NCBI GenBank assembly: GCA_030427905.1
Contig: JAUICL010000001.1
Location: 620,001 to 684,000, forward strand
Reading direction: 5' to 3'
DNA length: 64,000 nucleotides
Source of the DNA: Bacteroidia bacterium
Lineage (GTDB): Bacteria > Bacteroidota > Bacteroidia > Flavobacteriales_D > Cryomorphaceae
Shown: positions 51,171-61,520 of the stretch, one piece after another
How positions within the stretch are numbered: the first letter of the stretch is position 1
How the letters are laid out: the number at the start of each line of letters is the position of its first letter
Notes under the pieces: model-generated
The model's input: only the letters and a program-made list of their open reading frames with translations
The model's database searches: none
Told to the model about the DNA's origin: nothing
Program-made: the position numbers and the translations under genes

Positions 51171-51216
51171 GTACCAAGTATTAAGTATCAGGTACAAAGA
51201 TGGCGGTCAATATTAA
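51171..51216. repeat. 46-bp exact direct repeat, copy B
   Basis: Identical to 50945-50990. The two copies flank 180 bases that hold the nested inverted repeat at 51047-51121. The 453-base gap 50864-51316 contains no gene. Confidence 0.85.
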
Positions 51217-51316
51217 TCAGTGAAACACGCAATATCTTAATACTTTGTACTTAATACATAATACAACACAAACCCATTTATGGAATTCCCCTCATCATCG
51301 CATCCTATGGTAAAAA

Positions 51317-52036
51317 ATGATGAGAAATCTAATCCTTACCTGCCTGCTCGCAACTATTTACTTCATTTCATATGGACAGCAATTCGGAGAGATCCACGGT
51401 CAGCTTATCGACCACGATACCGGTGAGCCACTGCCATATGCTACGGTCTCGACCGAATACGGTGGGCAAACATTTGGAGATGTAACCAACGAAGACGGAC
51501 GATTTAAGTTGAAACCGCTTCGTCCCGGAAAGTATGATTTGAAATTTCGATATGTTGGTTACAACGAAAGAACCATTCAGGGCATTGAAGTGACACCGAA
51601 TAAAATCTACATGCTCGGAAAAGTCGAATTGGCCATGGACAATACCCTTCCACCTGTAGTCATTGAAGGGGTCACGCTTTTCGACAAAGACCGCCCCAAC
51701 GCCATGGTGGTAAAAGCCGCCGATTTGAAATTCAATCCGCTGATTAAGACTCCGGCGCGGCTGATTGGGAGCTTGACGCCTGAGCTGCGAACCGATGAGA
51801 GTGGCCAGTTTATCGTGCGTTCATCACGGCCGGGAACGTCTATCACATTAATAGATGGCATCAAGGTTACGGGTGGCATGGGAAACATTCCCGGGTCGGC
51901 GATCAAGACAATTACCGTTCATACAGGAGGCATTCCCGCTCAATACGGAGACCTGACCGGAGGTGTAGTGGTGATCGAAACTAAGGGATATTTTGATTAT
52001 TTCTATGAACACAACAGTCACATCAGTAGAAGATAA
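51317..52036 (+). CDS. Plug-only TonB-receptor-like protein with carboxypeptidase-regulatory domain
   Basis: A 239-residue protein: signal peptide (about 1-21), carboxypeptidase D regulatory-like domain (about 24-105; GEIHGQLIDHDTGEPLPYATV), then a plug-domain-like region (about 128-230; VRSSRPGTSITLIDGIKV and IPAQYGDLTGGVVVIETKG). The beta-barrel of TonB-dependent receptors is missing, and the frame stops cleanly one base before the TTG of an ECF sigma factor. It is either a dedicated signalling protein of the outer membrane or a truncated receptor. The tight operon with sigma and anti-sigma factors favours signalling, which is inference. Confidence 0.75.
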   Translation: MMRNLILTCLLATIYFISYGQQFGEIHGQLIDHDTGEPLPYATVSTEYGGQTFGDVTNEDGRFKLKPLRPGKYDLKFRYVGYNERTIQGIEVTPNKIYMLGKVELAMDNTLPPVVIEGVTLFDKDRPNAMVVKAADLKFNPLIKTPARLIGSLTPELRTDESGQFIVRSSRPGTSITLIDGIKVTGGMGNIPGSAIKTITVHTGGIPAQYGDLTGGVVVIETKGYFDYFYEHNSHISRR

Positions 52037-52600
52037 TTGCTACGCAAATGGACATATCGGCATAAAAGCGATGAAGAATTAGTCGGTTTATTTCTTTCTG
52101 ATCGCAGACGCATACTGGCGGAAATTTACCGCCGGTATGCCCATTTGTGCTACGGTGTTGCCCTAAAGTACCTTCAGGACCCCGTGGCAGCTCAGGATGC
52201 CGTAGCCGATATTTTTCTCAAGCTCGATCGAGACCTAGACAGGCACGAGATTCAAACGTTTAGAACCTGGTTTTACGTCCTTTCAAAGAATCATTGTCTG
52301 GGGGTAATCAGGAAGGAAAAGACCATCAAGAAGCACGAATCGAAGTGGGAGACCGAAAGGGATAGATCGCCATACGAAAGCGACATCATAGACGGACGGA
52401 TGTCCGCAATGGATGTGGCGCTGCAAGAGTTGAAACAGGCCCAGCGCGAGTGCATCAAGGCCTTTTACTTCGAGAAGCGGTCATATACGGAAATTGCCGA
52501 TAACCTGAACTTGTCTGTCAAGCAGGTGAAATCTCACCTTCAAAATGGAAAGCGCAATCTCCGCATGTCCATCGAATCAAAGCAAAGCTCAAAGCCATGA
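52037..52600 (+). CDS. ECF-type RNA polymerase sigma factor
   Basis: A 187-residue sigma-70 factor with only regions 2 (IYRRYAHLCYGVALKYLQ, DAVADIFLKL) and 4 (FYFEKRSYTEIADNLNLSVKQVKSHL). The frame has only a TTG start, directly after the stop of the plug-like gene. The anti-sigma-like gene downstream overlaps its end by 4 bases (ATGA). This is a translationally linked three-gene unit. Confidence 0.93.
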   Translation: MLRKWTYRHKSDEELVGLFLSDRRRILAEIYRRYAHLCYGVALKYLQDPVAAQDAVADIFLKLDRDLDRHEIQTFRTWFYVLSKNHCLGVIRKEKTIKKHESKWETERDRSPYESDIIDGRMSAMDVALQELKQAQRECIKAFYFEKRSYTEIADNLNLSVKQVKSHLQNGKRNLRMSIESKQSSKP

Positions 52601-53622
52601 TTAGTTCAAAAACCAATATAGAGAAGTATATCGCCGGAAAAATGTCGCGCACAGAGCGGGCCATTTTTGAGAAGGAGATGTCTTCAGACCCCTTTCTCAA
52701 AGATGCTGTAGATGGTTATCAAATTTTTCCCAAGCAAATTCACGCAGTGCCACAGTTTAAGGCTGGGAATGGAGTAGCTTGGGTAATTGGGATTGCGACT
52801 GTTTCAATTGCGCTTCTGTTTTCTTTTTGGCCAGAAGGGGACAGCCATTATGATGAAATAGCTGAGCCGATTGACAATCGTACCATGATGATTCCAGCCA
52901 AAACTGAAGCACCGAATGATCTACAATCAATCGAGCTCATTACGAGCATCGAACTAAACCGGGAAGTCAAGCCAGAGCCCATCCTGACTCAACGCAATGT
53001 GGAAGTGCTGTCTAACAGAACAGAATTAACTGCGACAACGCTGCCTCGGATAGAAGTAAAAGAGATATCGTTTCAACGGGTGGGGCAGATTCGTTCGAAT
53101 ATCAGAGTGGTTTACCTGCATAATTTGAAGCTGGCTTTGGCTCCTTCATTTGAAATTGATATTAAAGATCCCATTGCTGTGGGACAGGGATTGCCGGCTA
53201 GCCAGGAAAAGGTGTATCGGTCGCCTTCCAAACTATTTAAAAAGTACCAGAATCTGGAAAATGACGAACTGACTTATTTAGAACGGATGGAGCCGGTGTT
53301 GAAGGATGTTGAAAGTGGGCGATATGTTGCCGGCCTTACTCAAATTTCGCAATTGGACCACGAAAACGATGTAAACATTTTATTCTACTCCGGGTTATGT
53401 CACTTTCATATGGCGGAGTACGAAACTTCAATCGAATTATTTGAACGAAGTCGCGATCACCTGGTACAGTCTTTTTACGAAGAGGCTACTTGGTATCTAG
53501 CAGCTTCCTTGCTTAAAGTGGGTCGACAGGAAGAAGCCATTGATCTCTACAATGAGATACTGTTGCGAAATGGGCACTATAGCCCGATGGCTGCTTCGCG
53601 CCTAGCGCGGTTGACCCCATAG
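52597..53622 (+). CDS. Anti-sigma-like membrane protein with TPR domain
   Basis: A 341-residue protein. Its N-terminus IEKYIAGKMSRTERAIFEKE with DPFLKDAVDGYQ (about 8-42) matches the zinc-less anti-sigma domain of Bacteroidota. A single TM helix is at about 58-78. A periplasmic linker follows, then a C-terminal TPR region (about 240-341; YETSIELFERS and WYLAASLLKVGRQEEAIDLY). Topology suits a regulator that holds the sigma factor inside and binds partners outside, perhaps the plug-like protein. A terminator follows at 53624. Confidence 0.85.
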   Translation: MISSKTNIEKYIAGKMSRTERAIFEKEMSSDPFLKDAVDGYQIFPKQIHAVPQFKAGNGVAWVIGIATVSIALLFSFWPEGDSHYDEIAEPIDNRTMMIPAKTEAPNDLQSIELITSIELNREVKPEPILTQRNVEVLSNRTELTATTLPRIEVKEISFQRVGQIRSNIRVVYLHNLKLALAPSFEIDIKDPIAVGQGLPASQEKVYRSPSKLFKKYQNLENDELTYLERMEPVLKDVESGRYVAGLTQISQLDHENDVNILFYSGLCHFHMAEYETSIELFERSRDHLVQSFYEEATWYLAASLLKVGRQEEAIDLYNEILLRNGHYSPMAASRLARLTP

Positions 53623-53623
53623 G

Positions 53624-53652
53624 AAAAGGCCAGTGACGACTGGCCTTTTTTT
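53624..53652 (+). terminator. Terminator of the plug-ECF-anti-sigma operon
   Basis: aaaaggccag (53624-53633), loop tgacga, ctggcctttt (53640-53649) followed by T. Confidence 0.9.
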
Positions 53653-53779
53653 AGTTTTGGGTAGTGGGTCTACTCACTACTGAATAGAGTTGGTTGTGCT
53701 CTAGCAGTTGCCAAGTTCTTGTGATAGCTGAGACACAGACACTTTATCAAATGAACGGAAAAGCAAACTTTGCGTTCTT

Positions 53780-53801
53780 CCTTTTGCATTGATGCAAAAG
53801 G
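53780..53801. repeat. Palindrome CCTTTTGCAT/ATGCAAAAGG
   Basis: A perfect 10-bp stem around TG, followed by a purine-rich tract. Similar hairpins with CTTTTGC...GCAAAAG are common intergenic repeats in Bacteroidota. It lies in the 545-base gap 53653-54196, which holds no gene. Confidence 0.6.
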
Positions 53802-53865
53802 AACAAAAGATCAGAGCTGTAATTTTATTTCTTGAAACTCTTGAAAACACTTCAGCGCCTTACCC

Positions 53866-53952
53866 AAACTCGGAAACGGCATTAGCGAAAGCATAGCTTT
53901 CGATGCCTGACCTCTGCAAGGGTGCGGCGGACTTCCGTTTATTTCTGAGTTT
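53866..53952. other. Structured intergenic segment
   Basis: aaactc (53866-53871) pairs with gagttt (53947-53952), enclosing a long hairpin ggcat-tag-cgaaagc-ata-gctttcg-atgcc (53878-53907). An alternative pairing aaacgg (53874-53879) with ccgttt (53935-53940) is also possible. No promoter is obvious. It could be a dispersed repeat or a small RNA. Confidence 0.4.
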
Positions 53953-54137
53953 CTAAGAGAATAAAATTAAGGCCGAGAGTTGGCTCAGTACCTACATGTC
54001 GAATTTTAGATTTTATCTATGCACACTCTGAGCCAATAAGTTTGATAGCGAAGAAAAGCACTGATTCAGGTACAGCTCAATTTCAGTTGATGGTCGCAGG
54101 ACTTGAAAGAACGATTCTATCGGGAAATTTTTGGCGC

Positions 54138-54170
54138 AAAAAAGAAGGCCGGACAATTGTATCCAGCCTT
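54138..54170 (-). terminator. Terminator of odhB
   Basis: aaggccgga (54145-54153) and tccagcctt (54162-54170) pair with one G-T wobble; the A-run 54138-54143 reads as T6 on the minus strand. Confidence 0.7.
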
Positions 54171-54196
54171 TTCTAATTCTATCGAAATTTCAGCTA

Positions 54197-55465
54197 CTAA
54201 AGCCCAAGCAAAATTTCTGCAGGATCTTTAGCTCCGAAAATCATTTTCTCTGGATGCTCGAGCATTTCCTTCACTTTCACAAGGAATCCTACCGAGTCTT
54301 TTCCATCGATAATACGGTGGTCGTAAGAAAGCGCAACGTACATCATCGGAAGGATCACAACTTCTCCGTTTACCGCCATCGGGCGCTCCACGATGTTGTG
54401 CATTCCCAGAATAGCCGACTGCGGTGGGTTGATGATTGGTGTACTCATCATCGAACCAAATACCCCTCCGTTGGTGATGGTAAAGGTTCCACCCTGCATA
54501 TCTTCAATGGCAATTTTTCCATCGCGCGCCTTGATGGCAAGTCGCTTTATTTCGGCTTCAATCTCGGCAAGGCTCATTTGCTCAGCGTTGCGCACTACAG
54601 GTACCATCAATCCTTTTGGTGAACTTACCGCGATTCCGATATCGGCGTAGTTGTGCGATATCATCTCATCGCCGTCGATCATGGCATTGACGTGTGGAAA
54701 GAGATTCAGCGCTTCAGTAACCGCCTTTGTGAAGAAGGACATAAACCCAAGATTCACGCCGTGGTGTTCTTTGAAAAGCTCTTTGTACTTCTTTCTGATA
54801 TCCATAATCGGCTTCATGTTCACCTCGTTGAATGTGGTGAGCATAGCCGTTTCGTTCTTAACACCAACCAAACGCTCAGCAGTCTTACGACGAATCATCG
54901 ACATACGCTTGCGCTCCATATCGCGTGTTCCGCCCCATCCGGCCGCAGAGCTCGTATTGAACCCAGCTGCCATGGCCGCTACCACATCTTGTTTCGTGAT
55001 GCGTCCGTCGGGGCCAGTTCCGTTCACTTGATTTGCCGAAACGCCATTCTCGTCCATCAGCTTCTTAGCAGCTACGGATGGATGACCAGTCGCATAAGAT
55101 TTCTCAGCCGCTGGTTTAGGCTCCGCCTTTGGTTCAGCTTTAGGCGCTGGAGCAGATTCTGAAGATACTTGAGAATCGGAAGCATCACCTTCCTTGGAGG
55201 CCGGAGCTTCAGCGGAGGCCTCAGGCTTTGGTGCTTCTGTGTCGATCAAACAAACCACGTCGCCAACAGCAACAGCATCGCCTTCTTCGGCTTTGAGTGT
55301 AATGACACCAGCTACTTCAGCAGGTAGCTCAAGGGTAGCTTTGTCGGAGTCAACTTCGGCAATGGCCTGATCTTTTTCGACGTAGTCTCCGTCGCTGACA
55401 AGCCATTGAGCGATCTCAACTTCAGATATAGATTCGCCCGGACTGGGCACTTTCATTTCAAACAT
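54197..55465 (-). CDS. odhB: Dihydrolipoyllysine-residue succinyltransferase (E2 of 2-oxoglutarate dehydrogenase)
   Basis: A 422-residue E2. Its lipoyl domain (1-76) has the lipoyl lysine K42 in DSDKATLEL. An Ala/Glu/Pro-rich linker, a peripheral-subunit-binding domain (about 126-160) and a catalytic domain (about 190-422) follow, with [15 protein letters not shown]. It works with SucA, encoded 8 bases upstream. E3 (lipoamide dehydrogenase) is not in the window. Confidence 0.96.
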   Translation of the reverse strand: MFEMKVPSPGESISEVEIAQWLVSDGDYVEKDQAIAEVDSDKATLELPAEVAGVITLKAEEGDAVAVGDVVCLIDTEAPKPEASAEAPASKEGDASDSQVSSESAPAPKAEPKAEPKPAAEKSYATGHPSVAAKKLMDENGVSANQVNGTGPDGRITKQDVVAAMAAGFNTSSAAGWGGTRDMERKRMSMIRRKTAERLVGVKNETAMLTTFNEVNMKPIMDIRKKYKELFKEHHGVNLGFMSFFTKAVTEALNLFPHVNAMIDGDEMISHNYADIGIAVSSPKGLMVPVVRNAEQMSLAEIEAEIKRLAIKARDGKIAIEDMQGGTFTITNGGVFGSMMSTPIINPPQSAILGMHNIVERPMAVNGEVVILPMMYVALSYDHRIIDGKDSVGFLVKVKEMLEHPEKMIFGAKDPAEILLGL

Positions 55466-55473
55466 GGAGTTAG

Positions 55474-58200
55474 TTATTTAACGGTTTGTTTGGCGTAGCT
55501 AAAAAGCTGTGTTAAAATTTCTTTTTGACGTGCAGCAGAAGTTACTCCCGAACCTGATGCGGGGCTAGCTGATGCTCGACGCGAAATGCATTCGAGTTTC
55601 ACGTTTTGGTAACCCAAAGCCATGTGGCTCCAAGCACCCATATTCTTTGGCTCTTCTTGTACCCAGATGTGGTTTTTCGCATTTGGATATCGCTCTAGCG
55701 CTTTATCTATCTGCTTTTCTGGCAATGGGTAGAGCTGCTCTACGCGCACCACGGCAATGTTTTCTCCCGAATCGGAATTCTCTTTTTCTTCGAGAATCTC
55801 GTAGTAGATTTTTCCAGAGCAGAGCACCACGGTATCTACGGCACTCGGGTCGATATTCGGATCGTCGATTACTTCCTGGAACTTACCGTTTGCGAGCTCA
55901 TCCATTGTAGAAACAGCTGCAGGGTAGCGGAGGAGTTTCTTTGGTGTGAACACAACCAATGGTTTACGGAAATTACGGTGCAATTGCCTTCTCAACAGGT
56001 GAAAGTAGTTGGCAGGAGTGGTCGCGTTACAGATCTGCATATTGTATTCAGCGCAGAGTTGTAGGAATCGCTCCATGCGTCCGCTTGAGTGTTCAGACCC
56101 CATTCCTTCGTATCCGTGTGGAAGAAGCATCACAAGTCCATTCATCGTACGCCACTTATCTTCACCAGAGCTTATAAACTGATCGATCATGATCTGGGCT
56201 CCATTGAAAAAGTCTCCAAACTGCGCTTCCCAGATGGTCAATCCATGTGGGTTGGCGAAGGCATAGCCATAATCAAATCCAAGGACTCCGTATTCTGAGA
56301 GCAGTGAATTGTAAATCTTAAACTCTTCCTGAGTTTCACTCAAGTGGTTGAGTGGGATGTACTCTTCTTCGTTGTCTTCCGTCTTGAGTACGGCATGACG
56401 GTGGGAGAATGTTCCGCGCTCTACATCTTGCCCAGAAACGCGCACATTGTGGCCTTCTTCGAGCAGGGTAGCGTAGGCGAGTAATTCACCCATGGCCCAA
56501 TCCAAACGATCTTCTTCGATCATTTTGATTCGGTCTTTCATAAGCTTCACCACTTTTCTGAAGAACTTCTTGTCGGGCAAGGTGTTCATCTTGTGGGCGA
56601 GCTCTACTAATTTCTTTTTATCGTATCCGGTATCTGGAGAAAGGTCAAAGTCAGCGGGAACTGCCGGCTCTAGGCCTTCCCATGTTTGCTCAAGGAATTT
56701 CTTAACGTACACGTTAGCCATTTCCTTCGATGCTTCAAACTCTCTGTCTAGAACGCCGTTGAACTTTTCGATGTATTGATCGGCGATTTCTTGCGTGATC
56801 ACTTTCTCTTCAAGCAATTGCTTGAGGTAGATTTCTCTTGGGTTTGGATGCTTCGCAATGAGGTCGTAGAGCTTCGGCTGTGTGAATTTCGGCTCATCAC
56901 CTTCGTTGTGACCGTATTTTCGGTAGCACAACAAATCGATGACTACATCGCGTCCGAATTCTTGACGATACTGGAAAGCGATTAAGATGGTTTGGACAAC
57001 GGCTTCGATATCGTCTCCATTTACGTGGAAAACAGGACAAAGCGTGGTCTTAGCCACATCGGTACAGTAAGTCGACGAACGTCCGTCGAGGTAGTTCGTC
57101 GTAAACCCAACTTGGTTGTTGATGACGATGTGGATAGTTCCACCAGTGCGGTAACCTTCGAGCTGTGCCATTTGGAATACTTCGTACACCACTCCTTGAG
57201 CTGCGATAGCCGCGTCACCATGAATCAAAATCGGAAGAACCGATTTTTCGTCCTTCAGGTACAAGTCTAATTTGGCACGAGTCAATCCCTCTACTACCGG
57301 GTCTACCGCTTCGAGGTGCGAAGGGTTTGGCGCCAGAGTCAAGTGAACGGGCTCACCATTTTCAGCGATGATTTCTGTGGAGTAGCCCAAGTGGTACTTC
57401 ACATCACCGTCAAACTCTTCATTGTCCAGGTATTCTTTCCCGGCAAATTCTGAGAAGATCTCTTTGAAGTGCTTCTTGAAAACATTGGCCAATACGTTGA
57501 GACGGCCTCGGTGTGCCATTCCAAACACCATTTCTTTCACGCCGAACTTAGATCCGCGTTGGACCAGTGCGTGCAGTGCCGGCATAAGCGATTCGGCACC
57601 TTCGATGCTAAAGCGCTTCTGACCAACAAATTTCTTTTGAACGTATTGCTCGAACGAAGTGGCTCGGTTTAGAAAGTCGAAAATGATGAGCTTTTCTTCG
57701 TCTGTAAATTTCGGTCTGTTTCTCAGATCGATCTTTTCCCGAATCCATTTTTTGCGCTCTGGGTGGCGGATATAGTTGTACTCCAACCCGATGCTCTCAC
57801 AGTAGGTTTTCTTGAGGGTATCGACGATTTCTCTCAGAGAAGCTGGTCCAATTCCAATTTCTTCTCCTGCTTGGAATACGATATCGAGGTCTTTTTCACT
57901 CAGGTCAAAGTTTTCCAAGTCGAGCGTTGGGCTGTACTTGCGTCTTTCTCTAACGGGATTGGTGTGAGTGAACAGGTGGCCTCTAGAGCGATATCCTTCG
58001 ATCAGGTTTAGCACCTTAAACTCCTTCTGAACGTTCTCTGGAACTTCGGAGTCGGTATCGTAGTTTTTTCTTGCAAACTCAAAGCCCTCAAAGAAATGGG
58101 CCCAGTCTGAAGCAATTGATTGTGGATCTTTTAAGTATTGCTCGTATTGTTCCTCAACCCACTCGATCGAAGTGTTGCCGAGGAAAGAAAATTTGTCCAT
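55474..58200 (-). CDS. sucA: 2-Oxoglutarate dehydrogenase E1 component
   Basis: A 908-residue ThDP-dependent E1. It starts with the conserved N-terminal helix ([18 protein letters not shown]) and includes [30 protein letters not shown] and [16 protein letters not shown]. It decarboxylates 2-oxoglutarate and passes the succinyl group to OdhB. Gene order sucA-odhB is the normal operon order. The length is normal for the family. Confidence 0.97.
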   Translation of the reverse strand: MDKFSFLGNTSIEWVEEQYEQYLKDPQSIASDWAHFFEGFEFARKNYDTDSEVPENVQKEFKVLNLIEGYRSRGHLFTHTNPVRERRKYSPTLDLENFDLSEKDLDIVFQAGEEIGIGPASLREIVDTLKKTYCESIGLEYNYIRHPERKKWIREKIDLRNRPKFTDEEKLIIFDFLNRATSFEQYVQKKFVGQKRFSIEGAESLMPALHALVQRGSKFGVKEMVFGMAHRGRLNVLANVFKKHFKEIFSEFAGKEYLDNEEFDGDVKYHLGYSTEIIAENGEPVHLTLAPNPSHLEAVDPVVEGLTRAKLDLYLKDEKSVLPILIHGDAAIAAQGVVYEVFQMAQLEGYRTGGTIHIVINNQVGFTTNYLDGRSSTYCTDVAKTTLCPVFHVNGDDIEAVVQTILIAFQYRQEFGRDVVIDLLCYRKYGHNEGDEPKFTQPKLYDLIAKHPNPREIYLKQLLEEKVITQEIADQYIEKFNGVLDREFEASKEMANVYVKKFLEQTWEGLEPAVPADFDLSPDTGYDKKKLVELAHKMNTLPDKKFFRKVVKLMKDRIKMIEEDRLDWAMGELLAYATLLEEGHNVRVSGQDVERGTFSHRHAVLKTEDNEEEYIPLNHLSETQEEFKIYNSLLSEYGVLGFDYGYAFANPHGLTIWEAQFGDFFNGAQIMIDQFISSGEDKWRTMNGLVMLLPHGYEGMGSEHSSGRMERFLQLCAEYNMQICNATTPANYFHLLRRQLHRNFRKPLVVFTPKKLLRYPAAVSTMDELANGKFQEVIDDPNIDPSAVDTVVLCSGKIYYEILEEKENSDSGENIAVVRVEQLYPLPEKQIDKALERYPNAKNHIWVQEEPKNMGAWSHMALGYQNVKLECISRRASASPASGSGVTSAARQKEILTQLFSYAKQTVK

Positions 58201-58287
58201 AAGGTATTTGCACCGTAATTAGTCATGCAAAAATACCATTTTTTACCATCAGCCCATGAGAAATACTGACAGGTTTATGTTGGCATT

Positions 58288-58659
58288 CTACAAGTTGGAG
58301 TCCGACTTGAAGTGATTTCGCCACCACACCTTTTCAAAGCATCGTTTGATAATTTCATGTGCCACCGTTTGGTAAATGTTCTCTGGACTTGATCGATGTA
58401 GTTTAGAGATCATTTTCTTTTCAGAAAGGTCGAGTTGGTATAGGAGACCTGCAAATTTGTCGTGGTTTATCAAGTCAACGCTTCGCATGACTTCCACTAC
58501 TTCCTGAACCAAAATGGCGTAATCGCGCTTACCCTTAGTCAGCGATATATTTATACCCTGCAGCCGAAAATCCTTTTCTACTTGTTCGAGTGTTGCGTTA
58601 ATCCACCCTTCCTGGTCTACCCAATTTTCTGGGCTCCCAAGTGGAGCGAGTTGGCTCAT
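58288..58659 (-). CDS. Hypothetical cytosolic protein
   Basis: A 123-residue soluble protein starting MSQLAPLGSPENWVDQEGW, rich in helix-forming residues and with no family I recognise. It follows the M61 peptidase gene by 2 bases, so it is co-transcribed with it. No catalytic pattern is visible. Confidence 0.75.
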   Translation of the reverse strand: MSQLAPLGSPENWVDQEGWINATLEQVEKDFRLQGINISLTKGKRDYAILVQEVVEVMRSVDLINHDKFAGLLYQLDLSEKKMISKLHRSSPENIYQTVAHEIIKRCFEKVWWRNHFKSDSNL

Positions 58660-58661
58660 TT

Positions 58662-60503
58662 TTATTTGTTGATCCAGGCTTTTCGAAAAGCCTTTTGTTC
58701 GGGTGTAAGTTCCGAAATATCTGCTGCAACTAAAACATCGGTTGATGTTCGGGTGGTCATGATGGCTTTGCCTTTGAGCTTCACCGTTTTTTCTTTGCCG
58801 TTTTTTTCTCTCATCACTTTCACCATTACCTTATCACCCACTTCGGTTTCAGATCGATAAGTGTCTAGGACATCTCTGAGGTTTTCGATGGTTACTTTGG
58901 TGCCATTCCACTCTACGATTTGATCGCCATCTTTGAAGCCGAGATCTTGGCCGAAGGAGTCGAGTCCCTTGGTGTCCATTACAATGAGTTTTTCGGTGTC
59001 CGGATTGTACCCGATAGCAATATTTCCACCTGAAATCAATTCCTTGGTTTCTTGCTCGGCATAGTAGATTCCCGCTGGTGCAAGGAGTTCTGCAAAAGGT
59101 ATGGGTTCCGTACCCGCAACATGTGCTTCCAGGAATGCTTCTATCTCCGGCTGCCCCGAAATTCGCGCTATTTCCGAAAAGAGCTCTTCGTCTTTAAATG
59201 GCTTTTCCACACCGTATTCAGCCGACAAATCTCTCATCAATTCCTGCGTGCCGTAATTCCCACCAGAAAGGGCTCTTAGCTTAAGGTCCAGCGCCATGCC
59301 AATCAAAGCACCTTGTTCATATACATTTCCATATTGACTAGCGTGCTCACCGAGTGCTTTTTTACTCATTTCAGTAAAGGCGATACCACTGTCGTATTGA
59401 GATGCCGTGGCCATTTTCTGCTTCATAACAGACAGAAACGTATCGAGATCCATATCGCCATTTTTCACCTGAACGTGCTGTGCGGCGTACTCTGTGCATC
59501 CTTCGTACAGCCATAGATGTTGGCTCATCTGCGGGTTCATAAAGTCGTAGTCGTGAATCTGTTCAGAGTGAATGTTGAGCGGCGTGACGATGTGAAAAAA
59601 CTCGTGAGCAGTGACGTCCTTAAAAGTCTGTCCCAACGCCGACATAGGTGCTTCGGGAAGAACGAATACGGTTGATGTCATGTGCTCAAGGGCGCCGAAT
59701 GCTCCTGAGCCCGATGCCCCTTCAGTTAGGTAGACTAGAATGGAATACCGGTCTACCGGAAGGGTTCCGCCCAGGTACTCAGCTGCTGCAGGGAAAATGC
59801 CTTCTACTTCATTCATGATCTCAGCAGCGGTTACTACGCCATTTGGAGAGTATACGGCAACGGCTATACGCGCACCCGCCACGGTCACGCTAGCTGTATC
59901 GGCTGCGGCATAGAGTATGGGCGCGTCGTGGTAGGCGTAGTAGTTATGGGCATAAAACACATCGAGTGAATCAGTTTTTGACACTGGTTGCATCGAAGTC
60001 TCGCCGTAGAAGTTTGCTGGTTTGGTAACATGCAATTCTTGGGGCAGGTGTTTGGTTCCTTCAAAATATCCTGAAAAACCGAATGGATTGAAAACGATAT
60101 TAACGTTTGCTTCAATATTGGTTCCAGCGGGCTCGAAAATTCCAGCTCCTCGTGGTTCGTCGTAGCTATCATTTACCAGGTAGGTGATGTGGCTAAGGGC
60201 CGGGGCATTGTCTATTTCCCAGCGGTTAACATCGAGTTTTTCTACGCTCATTTCATTCCCGCTTGTATCGATGGCAATAAGCGATTGGACAAACTGTCCG
60301 AAGTCACTCACATCATAGGTGCCAGGAACGATTTTAGGCATATTGTACACAGCTTTCTCTCCTTCTAGCGTTGGCGGGAAAACGCGCACCTTAACCTGAT
60401 CATCTACAATGTGGTTGATGTCAATTTCAACTTTGTATTGATCATTCTGTCCAAACGACCACGTCGCTGCCAACGCACATAAGATAGATACCCAAGATTT
60501 CAT
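58662..60503 (-). CDS. M61 family (glycyl aminopeptidase-like) metallopeptidase with PDZ domain
   Basis: A 613-residue protein: signal peptide (about 1-18), N-terminal beta domain, gluzincin catalytic domain with AHEFFHIVTPLNIH (H300, E301, H304) and third ligand E334 in LYEGCTEY. A PDZ domain follows (about 490-570; FKDGDQIVEWNGTKV), then a Lys-rich C-terminus. M61 enzymes prefer N-terminal Gly or Ala. It is periplasmic or surface-located. All zinc ligands are present. Confidence 0.94.
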   Translation of the reverse strand: MKSWVSILCALAATWSFGQNDQYKVEIDINHIVDDQVKVRVFPPTLEGEKAVYNMPKIVPGTYDVSDFGQFVQSLIAIDTSGNEMSVEKLDVNRWEIDNAPALSHITYLVNDSYDEPRGAGIFEPAGTNIEANVNIVFNPFGFSGYFEGTKHLPQELHVTKPANFYGETSMQPVSKTDSLDVFYAHNYYAYHDAPILYAAADTASVTVAGARIAVAVYSPNGVVTAAEIMNEVEGIFPAAAEYLGGTLPVDRYSILVYLTEGASGSGAFGALEHMTSTVFVLPEAPMSALGQTFKDVTAHEFFHIVTPLNIHSEQIHDYDFMNPQMSQHLWLYEGCTEYAAQHVQVKNGDMDLDTFLSVMKQKMATASQYDSGIAFTEMSKKALGEHASQYGNVYEQGALIGMALDLKLRALSGGNYGTQELMRDLSAEYGVEKPFKDEELFSEIARISGQPEIEAFLEAHVAGTEPIPFAELLAPAGIYYAEQETKELISGGNIAIGYNPDTEKLIVMDTKGLDSFGQDLGFKDGDQIVEWNGTKVTIENLRDVLDTYRSETEVGDKVMVKVMREKNGKEKTVKLKGKAIMTTRTSTDVLVAADISELTPEQKAFRKAWINK

Positions 60504-60692
60504 AATGTTCTCCTTCGAGGTTAAAAGGCGAAATTACGGGCATTGACCTTACGATGCACGCGGTTTATGCTTTTTTAAAACTTGTCCGTAATTGATACAG
60601 TTTGGTCTATTTCGGTGATTGGCTTTCGAAATCATGCGTACATTCTCCATTCCAGTATTTTTCTTATTTTTCGGTTGAAACAAAGACGAAAA

Positions 60693-61385
60693 ATGAGACA
60701 CTTACCTATCCTTCTGGCCCTTTTTATTTCTGTTAATGTAGCTAAAGCTCAAGCTCAAGATTCCAAATTTTCGATTGGGTTTGGTGGAAGCTATGATGTG
60801 AGCAATAACGAATACACTGCCCTATATTCTATCGGTTTTTCTTCGAGACTAGAGTACCAAGACATAAACCAGTATAGCTACGGGCTACAGTTTAACTACT
60901 TAGCGACAGAAAAACTAGGTGTTCGAGTCGGGATGTATTATGCGCGTAAAGGGTATAATTTGAAATATAATTGGGCAACTTATTATCCCGGATACGGTGG
61001 AAGTGTAGATCCCATAGTCCCTATCGAAACCGAGTTTCAACTAGACTACTTGGACCTTTCGGTGTCGGCGTATTATCGTGTTGTTGATGCTAAGTTTTAT
61101 CACCTTGCGCCTTCGGTAGGGATAATGAACAATATACTCCTAGACAATAGAGAAATATCTACCATGAGCGACGGGGATACCGAAGAGAATGAGTCTGATT
61201 CGAATCCATCAACATATATCCCAGGTTTTAGATTGGGGTTGATCAATGACTTTGATATCGGTGAGCACTTTTTTGTCTCGCTTGAGCCATACATTTATTT
61301 TCAGAGTAAAACGATCGATGAGTCGGTGGTGGTGAGCACAGATTACACCTATGGGGCATATGTCTCGCTCAACTATAAGTTTTGA
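60693..61385 (+). CDS. Outer membrane beta-barrel protein (PorT-like)
   Basis: From the ATG at 60693 a 230-residue protein with a signal peptide (MRHLPILLALFISVNVAKAQ). A Gly/Tyr-rich strand pattern follows, ending GAYVSLNYKF with a C-terminal Phe, typical of small barrels (outer membrane protein beta-barrel/PorT family). The upstream in-frame ATG at 60582 is unlikely because it precedes a non-signal sequence. The ligand or role is unknown. Confidence 0.85.
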   Translation: MRHLPILLALFISVNVAKAQAQDSKFSIGFGGSYDVSNNEYTALYSIGFSSRLEYQDINQYSYGLQFNYLATEKLGVRVGMYYARKGYNLKYNWATYYPGYGGSVDPIVPIETEFQLDYLDLSVSAYYRVVDAKFYHLAPSVGIMNNILLDNREISTMSDGDTEENESDSNPSTYIPGFRLGLINDFDIGEHFFVSLEPYIYFQSKTIDESVVVSTDYTYGAYVSLNYKF

Positions 61386-61520
61386 GTGGCTTTGGTTAGT
61401 CATCGATTTCACCACTCATCAATCAGGTGGTGTGCTGAAAATCCAAATTGACCATCGATCAAACCGGCTTTCGACTGAATCATTTTTACCTTATATTCAA
61501 TCAACTAAACATTAAATCAT

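Noticed and set aside
54653-55162. 169-residue plus-strand ORF
   Set aside because: Antisense to the catalytic and linker parts of odhB.
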